Shown here piece after piece: positions 46,388-55,500 of a stretch of DNA of 64,000 nt. How positions within the stretch are numbered: position 1 is the first letter of the stretch; each line of letters starts with the position of its first letter. Source of the DNA: Barnesiella sp. WM24 (GTDB taxonomy: Bacteria > Bacteroidota > Bacteroidia > Bacteroidales > Muribaculaceae). The DNA is taken from NCBI RefSeq assembly GCF_004570975.1, contig NZ_SPPC01000014.1, positions 1 to 64,000 of the forward strand, read 5' to 3'. The notes beneath the pieces are model-generated. The model was not told where the DNA came from. It searched no databases and saw only the letters and a program-made list of their open reading frames with translations. Made by a program: the position numbers and the translations under genes.

Positions 46388-47185
46388 TTACTTCGATTCG
46401 GGAGGAGTTATGCCTTCCTGAGTGGCACGCTTCTCCATGCGCTCGATACGCTTGTCAAGGTCGGGGTGAGAAGAAAACAGCTGATTGATTTTGCTTTCCT
46501 TCTGTGCGCCCGCTTCTTCCTGAAGGGCTTTAAGCTTCTTGAATGAAAGAGCCATTGCCCAGGGGTTCTTGCCGTGACTCTTGAGAAATTCGTAGCCGTA
46601 GTCGTCGGCATCCTTCTCTTGCTTCTGAGAGTAAGTGGCTCCGGCAAGAGCTTCACCGAGGTCGCCAAGCTGAGAGTCGGTCAAGGCTGCGGCTGTGCCG
46701 TTGGTAGCACCGATTCCGTCTTTCAGAGCTGAAGTAAGCAGCGACTGCTTGAATGCCTTCTTTGAATCATGGTGAGCCACGTGACCGATCTCGTGACCGA
46801 TTACGCCAAGCAGCTCCTCATCGCTCATGATGTCCATCAGTGCGGCAAATACACGCACACTGCCGTCGGCACATGCGAAAGCGTTTACGTCAACCACCCA
46901 ATACACTTTGAAGTTCAAGGGTATGCCTTCCACAGAGGTAAGCCCCTTTGTGAGGCTGTCAAGACGCTGTGTATAAGGATGGTCAGGCTCACACACCTTA
47001 TTGTGGGTATCCATCCAGTCGATATACTCCTTTACATAAGCGGTCATCTGTGCATCGGTAAGAGTCACAGCCTGGGCAGCCTTGGTAGCGGCGCCAACCG
47101 CCTTTTTCAGATTAAATTGTGCCATAGCGGGAAAAGACACCGCAAGGCAGCACACAATAGCAAAAAACTTTACAATTCGATTCAT
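46388..47185 (-). CDS. M48 family metalloprotease, exported
   Basis: A zinc protease of 265 residues from the ATG at 47185. It has a signal peptide (cleaved after AMA, before QFNLKK), then the M48 core with His131-Glu132-x-x-His135 (IGHEIGHVAHHDSKKAFKQS) and a downstream Glu region (ATYSQKQEKDADDYGYEFL), the third zinc ligand. It belongs with small periplasmic M48 proteases such as BepA/LoiP types that clear misfolded outer-membrane proteins. The frame is open to 47242, but MNRIVKFFAIVCC is a proper signal-peptide start. Confidence 0.9.
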   Translation of the reverse strand: MNRIVKFFAIVCCLAVSFPAMAQFNLKKAVGAATKAAQAVTLTDAQMTAYVKEYIDWMDTHNKVCEPDHPYTQRLDSLTKGLTSVEGIPLNFKVYWVVDVNAFACADGSVRVFAALMDIMSDEELLGVIGHEIGHVAHHDSKKAFKQSLLTSALKDGIGATNGTAAALTDSQLGDLGEALAGATYSQKQEKDADDYGYEFLKSHGKNPWAMALSFKKLKALQEEAGAQKESKINQLFSSHPDLDKRIERMEKRATQEGITPPESK

Positions 47186-47210
47186 GATTTTACTAAAAAA
47201 AATAATGTTG

Positions 47211-47243
47211 CAAAGAGAAATGTTTTTATAAATCAGTTGCAAA
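47211..47243 (-). promoter_or_regulatory. Promoter of the M48 protease gene
   Basis: On the minus strand TTTG (47243-47240), 21 bases, then TCTCTTTG (47218-47211), one change from the -7 consensus, followed by a leader of about 20 bases. Confidence 0.5.
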
Positions 47244-47351
47244 GAAAACTAAAATTATGCTAACCGCAAAATTATCATGCCACCTATCCATAAGTTTAAC
47301 AATTTGGCATCGACCGGTGTTATAGGATAAACGACTAATACATATATAGCT

Positions 47352-47678
47352 ATGACACGAATAAAGCTTGGCACAACGTCTCTGCATGTGACCTATACCG
47401 ACGACGAACTGAAGACAAAAGTAATCGGATACCTACGCTCCTGCGATGACGGTGTAGGATTCCGGGACATTTGCGACAATATACTGACACTGGCCGAAGA
47501 TGACGGAAAGCTGTCGCGCGACGGCTCGGAACAGTATCAGTGGGAAGAGCTTGACCGGAGCGACATACTCAGAATTGACGCTATCCTTAACGATGCGATA
47601 ACCGACCGCGTGATAATGATAGATTTCAACACCACCCATTATCAGGCAACCGACACCTACTTCATTGCAAGGCAATGA
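47352..47678 (+). CDS. Hypothetical protein, 108 residues
   Basis: A small acidic cytosolic protein without signal peptide or membrane helix. It has helices followed by a beta segment (DRVIMIDFNTTHYQATDTYFIA), an arrangement that could be a winged-helix-like fold, but I recognise no family. GC and codon use look like the neighbours. It is a single gene upstream of an SDR gene with a 55-base gap. Confidence 0.6.
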   Translation: MTRIKLGTTSLHVTYTDDELKTKVIGYLRSCDDGVGFRDICDNILTLAEDDGKLSRDGSEQYQWEELDRSDILRIDAILNDAITDRVIMIDFNTTHYQATDTYFIARQ

Positions 47679-47733
47679 CAATAATGACAACACACTATAT
47701 AATCAATTAATAATATTTAATCGCTACCTTTAC

Positions 47734-48528
47734 ATGAACAAAATCGTAATTATGGGAGCCACCTCCGGCATAGGGCTGCACCTTGCAGAGACCTATGCGG
47801 CTATGGGGTGGAAGGTCGGCGTCGCCGGCAGAAAAGAAGTCCCGATGAAAAAGTTGAAAGAGATGTTTCCCGAACAGATTGAATGGGAGAAAATTGACAT
47901 CAATAAAAATGAAGCGCCTCAAAAACTCCTCGGACTTATCAGAAAGCTTGGCGGAATGGACGTATATCTCCACACAGCGGGCATAGGTTATGAAAATCCC
48001 GAACTTGACACCGAAAAGGACATAGCCACCGTGGAGACCAATGTGGTCGGCTATACCCGCATGCTTGACACCGTATACCGCTTTTTCCGCAAGATGAGCG
48101 AGAAGGGCATCGACGGTCACATAGCCGTAATATCATCAGTCGCAGGTACAAAGGGCATCGGAAAGCTCGCAAGCTACTCGGCATCAAAGAAATATCAATC
48201 CACCTATCTTGAAGCGCTCGAACAGCTCGCCCACAGCGAAGGCGTGGATGTAGCATTTACCGATATTCGTCCCGGATGGGTGCGCACCCCGTTGCTTGAC
48301 AATGACCGCATATATCCGATGACAATGGAAGAGGAGAAAGTTGTGCCGTTAATCATAAAGGCAATCAAGAAGCGCTCGCGCATAGCTATCGTCGACTGGC
48401 GATGGGCCACGGCAGTGGCATTCTGGAGGCTCATACCCGGATTCCTGTGGATAAGGATTCCGCTCTCAATTTCCCGTGAGGCAAGCCCGGAGCAGACCGA
48501 AATTGACGCCGAACTCGCAGAGAACTGA
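47734..48528 (+). CDS. Short-chain dehydrogenase/reductase
   Basis: A 264-residue NAD(P)-dependent SDR. The cofactor motif is GATSGIGLHL near the N-terminus, and the catalytic Tyr/Lys are in SYSASKKYQS. The ATG at 47734 is chosen because it begins MNKIVIMGATSG, the usual SDR start; the frame is open 23 codons upstream, overlapping the previous gene. A TACCTTTA word directly before the ATG resembles a -7 box. The C-terminal hydrophobic stretch (AVAFWRLIPGFLWIRIPL) suggests membrane association. Substrate unknown. Confidence 0.85.
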   Translation: MNKIVIMGATSGIGLHLAETYAAMGWKVGVAGRKEVPMKKLKEMFPEQIEWEKIDINKNEAPQKLLGLIRKLGGMDVYLHTAGIGYENPELDTEKDIATVETNVVGYTRMLDTVYRFFRKMSEKGIDGHIAVISSVAGTKGIGKLASYSASKKYQSTYLEALEQLAHSEGVDVAFTDIRPGWVRTPLLDNDRIYPMTMEEEKVVPLIIKAIKKRSRIAIVDWRWATAVAFWRLIPGFLWIRIPLSISREASPEQTEIDAELAEN

Positions 48529-48550
48529 CGACAACTGATATAATAAAAGC

Positions 48551-48590
48551 CGGCTTACATCCGTTATGACTAAGTAATGGATGTAAGCCG
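48551..48590 (+). promoter_or_regulatory. Perfect 12-pair hairpin containing the porT start codon
   Basis: CGGCTTACATCC (48551-48562) pairs exactly with GGATGTAAGCCG (48579-48590). The porT ATG (48577-48579) lies at the base of the loop and start of the right arm. It could terminate the SDR transcript or hide the start codon of the T9SS operon. No T-run follows. Confidence 0.6.
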
Positions 48591-49311
48591 CACATATAAA
48601 TTTCTTGCAATAATGATTCTGTCGCTGTTTACAGCGGCAGCGCCTGCCCATGCGCAACAGCGTAACGACAAGCTGCTTAACCGTCCCTATTCCGACCTGC
48701 GCCCCTGGCATCTCGGATTTTCAATCGGCGTTCACACCCAGGACCTGCAGTTTACCCACAACGGCTTTGTCACTGAAAACGGCGAGACATGGTTTATGGA
48801 ACAGCCTGATTTCTCACCGGGATTCTGCGTCAACGGACTTTTTGATTTAAGGCTCAACTCATATTTCAGCCTCAGGTTTACACCCGGCATGTATTTCGGC
48901 AACCGGTTAATCAGGATGCACGACACGACCGGCGGCGGAGTTCAGCAGCACAATCTCAAGACCAACCTTGTGGTAATACCGGTCGACATTAAATTTGCGG
49001 CACAGCGCTACCACAACTCGCGTCCTTACCTCATTGCCGGAGCCATGGTAACATTTGACGTGTCAAAGCGTCGTCCTCGCGACCTGTTACAGCTGAAAAG
49101 CACCGACTTTCTGCTTACGGCAGGATTTGGCTGCGACTTCTACCTGCCATTTTTCAAGTTGTGTCCCGAAGTCAAATTCTGCTTCGGGCTGACCGACGTG
49201 ATAAAACATGACCGTCCTGATTTTGTCGACGACCCTGACGGATTCAAGTTTACCCAATCATTAAAAAAGGCAACCACACAGATGGTCGTGCTTACATTTT
49301 ATTTTGAATGA
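48577..49311 (+). CDS. porT: T9SS outer-membrane protein PorT
   Basis: A beta-barrel protein required for T9SS function in Porphyromonas. It has 244 residues, a signal peptide (cleaved near AHAQQ), then PYSDLRPWHLGFSIGVHTQD, RFTPGMYFGNR and the ending QMVVLTFYFE, with a terminal aromatic residue typical of outer-membrane barrels. The length matches PorT. The alternative start at codon 13 would remove the basic N-region of the signal peptide, so 48577 is preferred. It is the first gene of the run with porP, porK, porL, porM and porN. Confidence 0.88.
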   Translation: MDVSRTYKFLAIMILSLFTAAAPAHAQQRNDKLLNRPYSDLRPWHLGFSIGVHTQDLQFTHNGFVTENGETWFMEQPDFSPGFCVNGLFDLRLNSYFSLRFTPGMYFGNRLIRMHDTTGGGVQQHNLKTNLVVIPVDIKFAAQRYHNSRPYLIAGAMVTFDVSKRRPRDLLQLKSTDFLLTAGFGCDFYLPFFKLCPEVKFCFGLTDVIKHDRPDFVDDPDGFKFTQSLKKATTQMVVLTFYFE

Positions 49312-49319
49312 CATAACCG

Positions 49320-50300
49320 ATGGCAAGACTACACCACATACTGCTGTTTATAATAATCGCCATAGCAATGATATTGCCCGGGCGGGCATCGGCACAGGTC
49401 GACGCCCAGTTCACGCAGTATTATGAAGTGCCATCCTACTATAACGCCGGAGCTATCGGAACATCTGACTTCGTAAGGCTTCGCGGCGGCTCACGCCTGC
49501 AGTGGGTAGGCATACCTAAAGCGCCGAAGACATTTCTTGTCACGGGCGACATGCCCTTCAAGCTTCTGGAAAAGCGTTTCGGAGTAGGTCTTGTGTTGCA
49601 GCAGGAGAGCATGGGTCTTTACAAAAACATGACCATTGGCGCACAGGCGGCCTACAAGCTTAAACTATTCAAAGGAGAGCTCAGCATAGGCCTGCAGCTC
49701 GGATTTATCGACGAGTCATTCAAGGGCTCGGAAGTAATCCTGCCCGACGGCGACGACTACCATCAAGGCACAGACGAGGGCATCCCCACCACCGATGTCC
49801 ACGGCACATCATTTGACCTCGGACTCGGAGTATGGTACACCCACCGCTATTTCTGGGCGGGACTTTCGGCAACCCATGTCAACGAGCCCTCGATCACCAT
49901 GTCGACCGACGGCACTGACGGCAAAGAATATGAATTCAAGGCGGGACGCGTGGTTTATTTCGTCGCCGGCGGCAATATTCCTATAAAAAACACGTTATTT
50001 GAAATACAACCGTCATTTCTTGTGAAAAGCGACTTCACGTTCACTACCGGCGAGGTCACGGCGAGAGTGCGTTACAACAAGTTTCTCACCGCCGGACTCG
50101 GCTATCGGCTTAACGATGCCATTTCGCTGATACTGGGTGCTGAATTTAAAAACTTTTTTCTGGGCTACAGCTACGATTACGCCACTTCAGCCATATCGAG
50201 AGCCAGCAACGGAAGCCACGAGATATGGGCGGGCTACCGGTTGAAACTCGACCTTGGAGAGAAAAACAAGCATAAGCATAAAAGCATACGCATAATGTAA
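49320..50300 (+). CDS. porP: PorP/SprF family T9SS membrane protein
   Basis: An outer-membrane barrel that works with PorK/PorL/PorM/PorN. It has 326 residues with a signal peptide (cleaved near ASAQV) and the family start DAQFTQYYEVPSYYNAGAIG, then GVGLVLQQESMGLYKN and a series of strands. The end is basic (KHKHKSIRIM), which is less usual for a barrel protein. It lies 8 bases after porT and 9 before porK. Confidence 0.92.
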   Translation: MARLHHILLFIIIAIAMILPGRASAQVDAQFTQYYEVPSYYNAGAIGTSDFVRLRGGSRLQWVGIPKAPKTFLVTGDMPFKLLEKRFGVGLVLQQESMGLYKNMTIGAQAAYKLKLFKGELSIGLQLGFIDESFKGSEVILPDGDDYHQGTDEGIPTTDVHGTSFDLGLGVWYTHRYFWAGLSATHVNEPSITMSTDGTDGKEYEFKAGRVVYFVAGGNIPIKNTLFEIQPSFLVKSDFTFTTGEVTARVRYNKFLTAGLGYRLNDAISLILGAEFKNFFLGYSYDYATSAISRASNGSHEIWAGYRLKLDLGEKNKHKHKSIRIM

Positions 50301-50309
50301 CCAATCAAT

Positions 50310-51746
50310 ATGAGAAAAGATCTGAAACATCTGTTTATGACCATATTCGCCTGCGCCATGCTGGCGTCATGCGCCGTAGGAGGCAGGAGCAGTTCGGGTG
50401 GAGAAGTGACCGGCGTAGGCGGCACATCCTGGACCGAGCCGACACCTTACGGAATGGTTCTCATTGACCGCGGCTCCATGAAAGTGGGACCGTCGCAAGC
50501 CGACAGCGCGTGGAATCTCCGTGCCGATGCCCGTGGCATCTCGGTCGACGGATTCTGGATGGACGAGACCGAAATCACCAACAGCAAATACAAGCAATTT
50601 GTATTCTGGGTAAGGGACTCTATTATCCGCGAACGCCTCGCCGACCCTGCCTATGGCGGCAACGAAGCCTATAAAATAGAAGAAGACAGGGAAGGAAACC
50701 CTATCGGGCCCTATCTTAACTGGAACAAGCCGATACCCTGGCGCAATCCCGGCGAAGACGAAGCGCGGGCTATCGAAAGCCTGTACCGCGTCAATCCTAT
50801 CACAGGTGTAAAGGAGCTTGACCCGGAGCAGCTGACTTACCGATATGAAGTGTATAACCACACAGAAGCGGCAAAGCGCAAAAACCGTCTGAACCCGGCA
50901 CGTCGCGAATACAATACCGACAAACCTGTGCCAACCGACCTTCCCGTCATATCAAAAGACACAGCCTATATAAATGACGAGGGTGAGATTGTGCGCGAGA
51001 CCATCACACGCGCCCTGACCGGTGACTACGACTTCCTCAACACATACATTGTCAATGTCTACCCCGACACCACCGCATGGATAAACGACTTTGACAACGC
51101 TTACAACGAGCCTTATGTGAGACTCTATTTCTCCCACGGAGGCTACAGCGACTATCCTGTCGTAGGTGTAAGCTGGGAACAGGCCAACGCGTTCAGCAAC
51201 TGGCGCACCGACTTCCTGCGCAGGTCGCTCGGCAAAGACGGCATATATATCGAGCCTTACCGTCTCCCGACAGAAGCGGAATGGGAGTATGCCGCACGTG
51301 CCGGTAAAGACGAGAACATGTATCCCTGGGACGGGGAGCTTCCGCTCACGGAAGATAAAGGATGCTTCTACGCCAACTTCAAGCCCGCTGAGGGAAACTA
51401 TGTCAGAGACGGCCACATAATCACGTCACGTGTCGGGACTTACGCGCCAAACGACTTCGGACTATACGACATGGCGGGAAATGTCAGCGAGTGGACCTCC
51501 ACAGCCTATACGGAAAGTGTAGGCAAGCTTACGAGCGACCTGAATCCGGAATACCGCTATGACGCGGCTGTAGAAGACCCCTACCGCATGAAGCGCAAGA
51601 TTGTCAGAGGCGGTTCGTGGAAAGATGTCGCCCACAACGTAAGAAGCGACATACGCATGTGGGAATATCAGAATGAACAGCGAAGCTATATCGGATTCCG
51701 CAACGTCAGGACCCAGATAGGCTTTGCCAAAGGACAGAAGAAATAA
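50310..51746 (+). CDS. porK: T9SS lipoprotein PorK/GldK
   Basis: Forms, with PorN, a periplasmic ring attached to the outer membrane. It has 478 residues with a lipobox (MLASCAVGG, Cys near 21). The FGE-sulfatase-like fold is seen in PYGMVLIDRGSMKVGPSQ, GFWMDETEITNSKYKQFV, VVGVSWEQANAFSNWR, YRLPTEAEWEYAARAG, MAGNVSEWTS, RGGSWKDVAHNVRS and YIGFRNVRTQIG. In GldK the fold is structural, not a known enzyme. Gene order and spacing match the T9SS core operon. Confidence 0.95.
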   Translation: MRKDLKHLFMTIFACAMLASCAVGGRSSSGGEVTGVGGTSWTEPTPYGMVLIDRGSMKVGPSQADSAWNLRADARGISVDGFWMDETEITNSKYKQFVFWVRDSIIRERLADPAYGGNEAYKIEEDREGNPIGPYLNWNKPIPWRNPGEDEARAIESLYRVNPITGVKELDPEQLTYRYEVYNHTEAAKRKNRLNPARREYNTDKPVPTDLPVISKDTAYINDEGEIVRETITRALTGDYDFLNTYIVNVYPDTTAWINDFDNAYNEPYVRLYFSHGGYSDYPVVGVSWEQANAFSNWRTDFLRRSLGKDGIYIEPYRLPTEAEWEYAARAGKDENMYPWDGELPLTEDKGCFYANFKPAEGNYVRDGHIITSRVGTYAPNDFGLYDMAGNVSEWTSTAYTESVGKLTSDLNPEYRYDAAVEDPYRMKRKIVRGGSWKDVAHNVRSDIRMWEYQNEQRSYIGFRNVRTQIGFAKGQKK

Positions 51747-51776
51747 AAACCTTATACTTACTACCAATCAAGAGCA

Positions 51777-52658
51777 ATGGGAAAAATCAAAAGATATAAG
51801 AACAGTGTCGAACGCTTCCTCTCGGGAGAGAAGGGACAGCGCTTCTTCAACTTCGCCTATTCAATCGGTGCCGCAATCGTGATATGGGGTGCCCTTTTCA
51901 AGATACTCCACCTGCCCGGCGGCAACATGCTGCTGTCAATCGGTATGGGTACAGAGGTGCTTATGTTTATCCTTACAGCCTTTGACCGTCCTCCGCGCGA
52001 GTATCATTGGGAAGAGGTGTTTCCGGTGCTTTCTTCCAAAAATCCTGAAGACCGTCCCGAATTTAACGGCGGCGGCGTATTCCCCGGCATGACTACGGGC
52101 ACTCCCGCAGTGCAGCAGAGCGGAGCGCAACTGCCTCCACGGTCGGCGGCAGAGCTACTGATTCCTGACGATGCGACTCCCTCGGAACGCTACGTGGCTC
52201 AGATGTCGGCACTGTCAGAACAGATGGATCAGCTCCGCAAGACCACCGAATCACTCAACCACGTCTCGGAGGTGCTTCTTGAGTCTTACCGCGCTATCAC
52301 TGAAAACTCCGAAAACATCACACGCAGTTCAAGCGGATATGTTGAAGAAATGCAGTCGCTCAACCGCAATATAGCGGGACTCAACACAATATATGAAATC
52401 CAGCTGAAGAGCGTAAGCTCCCAGCTCGACTCGATCGACCGCGTAAACAAGGGCATCAAAGACATCCGCGACATGTATGAGAAGTCGTCGGCTATGAGCG
52501 AGCGCTACTGTGAAGAGACCGAGAAGATGGCTCGCTACATGCAGCAGCTCAACCAGGTATATGAGAAGATGCTCCATGCAATGACAATCAACATGTATCG
52601 CCCGATGGGAGGAATGCCCGAGGGAACCACTGTTTCAAACGAGGTAAATGGGAAGTAA
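51777..52658 (+). CDS. porL: T9SS inner-membrane motor protein PorL/GldL
   Basis: With PorM it forms the proton-driven motor of the T9SS. It has 293 residues, with two membrane helices near the N-terminus (about 22-42 and 48-65: FFNFAYSIGAAIVIWGALF; LLSIGMGTEVLMFILTAF) and a conserved Glu in the second, thought to take part in proton flow. The long cytoplasmic part (about 110-280) is a coiled coil. The 3' end overlaps the porM start by 11 bases, which points to translational coupling. Confidence 0.95.
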   Translation: MGKIKRYKNSVERFLSGEKGQRFFNFAYSIGAAIVIWGALFKILHLPGGNMLLSIGMGTEVLMFILTAFDRPPREYHWEEVFPVLSSKNPEDRPEFNGGGVFPGMTTGTPAVQQSGAQLPPRSAAELLIPDDATPSERYVAQMSALSEQMDQLRKTTESLNHVSEVLLESYRAITENSENITRSSSGYVEEMQSLNRNIAGLNTIYEIQLKSVSSQLDSIDRVNKGIKDIRDMYEKSSAMSERYCEETEKMARYMQQLNQVYEKMLHAMTINMYRPMGGMPEGTTVSNEVNGK

Positions 52659-54216
52659 CAATACACGCGGACTATCACCACGCCAAAAGATGATTAACCT
52701 CATGTACATCGTCTTGACGGCGATGCTTGCACTTAATGTGTCAAGCGATGTGCTGGAAGGTTTCAGTCAGGTGGAAGACGGTCTTTCGCGATCCAACAAA
52801 AATATTTCGGAGCGCAACGAGGCGCTCTACCGGCGCCTGGAAGCTTTCAACGAGCAGAATCCGGGCAAGGGAGGCATATGGTATGACAAGGCTACCGATG
52901 TGCGCAATACAACCGGACGCCTCTACCAGCTGATTGACTCTCTGAAACTTGCGATAGCAGTGCGTGCCGACGGCAAAAAGGCCGATGTTAAAAACATCCT
53001 CAATCAAGACGATCTTGAAGCCGCATCGGTAGTAATGCTCGGAGCAGTTTCTCCCAAAGGGAAGCATCTGAAAAAAGAGGTTCAGGGCTACACGGAGTAT
53101 ATCGCATCATTCATGACCGACTCGGTTAAAAGCGACAATATACGCAAAGCGCTTTCTACCGCCGACATCACGAGAAAGGGCACGGTGATACCTGTGTCAT
53201 GGGAAGAGGCTATGTTTGACAACAAGCCGGTAGTCGCCGCAATCACGCTTCTTACCAAGCTGCAAAGCGACATCCGCTATGCCGAAGGTGAGGCTCTCGC
53301 CACGCTCCTGTCCAATGTCGACGCCGGCGACGTGAGAGTCAACGAGCTTAACGCATTTGTAATCCCGCAATCGCGCAATGTGATGAGAGGCAGCAAATAC
53401 TCCGCCAATATCGTGCTTGCCGCCGTCGACACTACACAGCGCCCGGCGATATACATCAACGGCAAGCAGCTCGAAAACGACCATGGGCTATTTGAAACGA
53501 TTGCCGGGGCAACAGGCACATTTGACTACAAAGGCTACCTCGAAGTGCCTCATGGCGACGGATCTGTCACTCGCCATGATTTCTCGTCAAGCTACACGGT
53601 GATTGAGCCTACCGCCACCATCTCAGCGACAATGATGAATGTGCTATATGCCGGCATCGACAATCCGATGAGCATCTCTGTACCGGGAGTGGCGCCCGGA
53701 GCTATCTCCGCAACCATGACCAACGGAAGCCTTACCCGTCACGGCGACTCATGGGTGGCGCGTCCTGCAAAAGTAGGCGCTGAAGCAGTGGTGACCGTAT
53801 CGGCAAATATCGACGGACGCCAGCAGACTGTGGCATCAACCACATTCCGTGTAAGAAAGCTGCCCGACCCCACTCCCTACATCGCGTTTACCGACCAGAA
53901 CGGTCATCAGGAGCGCTACAAAGGCTCAAAACCGTTTGCCAAGACACTTCTCCTCGCAGCTCCCGGCATCGAGGCGGCAATCGACGACGACCTGCTCAAC
54001 GTGAGCTATAAGGTACTCAGTTTTGAAACCGTGTTTTTCGACTCAATGGGCAATGCCATCCCCGAGGTATCGGCAGGCTCCCAGTTCTCACAGCGCCAGA
54101 AAGACTCTTTCCGCAGGCTGTCACGAGGAAAACGCTTTTACATCTCACGCGTCAGGGCTGTGGGTCCCGACGGCATAGAGCGCGACCTCGCCCCTATGGA
54201 GGTAATTGTTAACTAA
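52648..54216 (+). CDS. porM: T9SS periplasmic shaft protein PorM/GldM
   Basis: Passes energy from the PorL motor to the PorKN ring. It has 522 residues, starting in the cytoplasm (NNTRGLSPRQKMINLMYIV) with one membrane helix (about 14-33), followed by a helical D1 domain (to about 220) and three beta-rich domains to the end. Identical layout to GldM/PorM of relatives. It overlaps porL. Confidence 0.95.
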   Translation: MGSNNTRGLSPRQKMINLMYIVLTAMLALNVSSDVLEGFSQVEDGLSRSNKNISERNEALYRRLEAFNEQNPGKGGIWYDKATDVRNTTGRLYQLIDSLKLAIAVRADGKKADVKNILNQDDLEAASVVMLGAVSPKGKHLKKEVQGYTEYIASFMTDSVKSDNIRKALSTADITRKGTVIPVSWEEAMFDNKPVVAAITLLTKLQSDIRYAEGEALATLLSNVDAGDVRVNELNAFVIPQSRNVMRGSKYSANIVLAAVDTTQRPAIYINGKQLENDHGLFETIAGATGTFDYKGYLEVPHGDGSVTRHDFSSSYTVIEPTATISATMMNVLYAGIDNPMSISVPGVAPGAISATMTNGSLTRHGDSWVARPAKVGAEAVVTVSANIDGRQQTVASTTFRVRKLPDPTPYIAFTDQNGHQERYKGSKPFAKTLLLAAPGIEAAIDDDLLNVSYKVLSFETVFFDSMGNAIPEVSAGSQFSQRQKDSFRRLSRGKRFYISRVRAVGPDGIERDLAPMEVIVN

Positions 54217-54234
54217 GCATCAAAACAAATTGTC

Positions 54235-55356
54235 ATGAGACTTTTACGACATATCATTTTCACGATAGCTGCAATCTCAGTGACTGCATCAGCCTTGGCA
54301 CAGCAGTCGTCAAGCTCTTCGGTAGTGCGCAAAGGCGGCAGAGACGCCAAGAAAGAGACTACCGAAAAATCGGCACGCGTCACTGACCGAATGCAACAGT
54401 TTTTCAACGAGCCTGAGCGCAGCGATGCTGACGCGCAGTGGATGAAAATCGTCTACAGGCAGATTGACCTTGACAAGGTGAAAAATGCACCGCTCTACTA
54501 CCCCGAAGAGGTAATCGACGGTCAGGAAAACCTGTTTCGCATAATTCTCCGGCTCCTTGCCGACGGAGAGGTAAACGCCTACGAGTATCTTGACGGAAGA
54601 GAGGTGTTCACCGACCAGTACAAAGTCAATGTGCGCGACATGCTTGACCGCTTCCACATCCTCTATACCGACGCGAAAGGCTCGACAGAGAAAAATCCCA
54701 AGTTTAACATCGAGGAGAGCGACGTGCCCGCCAATGAAGTGCTCACCTATTACCTCCTTGAGCGCTGGGAAGTAGACAAGCGCTCCAACCGCATGCGCAC
54801 CACCGTCGAGGCGATATGCCCTGTGTTGCACCGTTCGGGCGATTTCGGCGGCGAAGCTGTCAAGTATCCGATGTTCTGGATAAAGATGGATGCGCTCCGC
54901 CCCTATCTTACCCAGCAGTCCATATTTGTCGATGACGACAATAACCTTGCCAAATACAACTACGACGATTTCTTCCAGCTGTCGCTCTATGAAGGCGACA
55001 TATACAAGACCCGCAACCTTCGCAACAAGTCGATGATGCAGCTTTATCCTGATCCCGACTCTTTGAAACACGCCCAGGACAGCATCCAGAATTATCTCGT
55101 CAACTATGAGAAAAAGATGTGGGTGCCTACTCGCGAAGAGATAATCGCACAGCGTGAAGAGCGCGAGCGCATAGCTGCCGGCGACACAATCGCGACACGC
55201 GAGGACAACGCTACCGCCAAGAAGAGCCCCGCCAGGTCGTCAAGGGCAAGAAAAGCCACAAAGACAAAAGCCCCGAAAGCAAAAAAAGTAAAGGAGGCAA
55301 AGCCGAAAACGTCGTCATCAAGCTCAGCGACAAGATCAGTGCGCCGCCGCAAGTAA
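54235..55356 (+). CDS. porN: T9SS periplasmic protein PorN/GldN with a basic C-terminal tail
   Basis: Partner of PorK in the outer-membrane ring. It has 373 residues with a signal peptide (cleaved near ALAQQ), and the GldN domain is seen in WMKIVYRQIDLDKVKNAPLY, FRIILRLLADGEVNAYEYLD, YLLERWEVDKRSNRM and SLYEGDIYKTRNLRN. The last 45 or so residues are rich in Lys, Arg, Ala and Ser (KATKTKAPKAKKVKEAKPK, ending RSVRRRK), an unusual tail for a periplasmic protein. Last gene of the operon. Confidence 0.93.
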   Translation: MRLLRHIIFTIAAISVTASALAQQSSSSSVVRKGGRDAKKETTEKSARVTDRMQQFFNEPERSDADAQWMKIVYRQIDLDKVKNAPLYYPEEVIDGQENLFRIILRLLADGEVNAYEYLDGREVFTDQYKVNVRDMLDRFHILYTDAKGSTEKNPKFNIEESDVPANEVLTYYLLERWEVDKRSNRMRTTVEAICPVLHRSGDFGGEAVKYPMFWIKMDALRPYLTQQSIFVDDDNNLAKYNYDDFFQLSLYEGDIYKTRNLRNKSMMQLYPDPDSLKHAQDSIQNYLVNYEKKMWVPTREEIIAQREERERIAAGDTIATREDNATAKKSPARSSRARKATKTKAPKAKKVKEAKPKTSSSSSATRSVRRRK

Positions 55357-55434
55357 CCATAAATCTGAACAAACAATTAAATACCCATTAAACAACAAAT
55401 TATGGCAAACGACAAAACAAAATGCGCATAATTC

Positions 55435-55465
55435 TTTGTTTATCGTTGAAATATATATAAATTTG
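55435..55465 (+). promoter_or_regulatory. Consensus promoter before the structured RNA
   Basis: TTTG (55435-55438), exactly 19 bases, then TAAATTTG (55458-55465). This is the best TTTG-N19-TAnnTTTG match seen in the window. Transcription should start near 55471, at the start of a hairpin. Confidence 0.7.
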
Positions 55466-55467
55466 GG

Positions 55468-55500
55468 GTGCAATATCTTTTTTTGAAGATATTGCACTTT
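55468..55500 (+). terminator. Hairpin: terminator of the T9SS operon and/or 5' hairpin of the next RNA
   Basis: GTGCAATATCTT and AAGATATTGCAC form a 12-pair stem, followed by TTTT. It is the only hairpin after porN, so it may end that transcript. It also lies at the expected start of the RNA driven by the promoter at 55435-55465. Confidence 0.7.

Noticed and set aside
55403-55432. Nine-codon frame MANDKTKCA after porN
   Set aside because: It is too short to call a gene. It could be the remains of a deleted gene, but nothing around it supports that.
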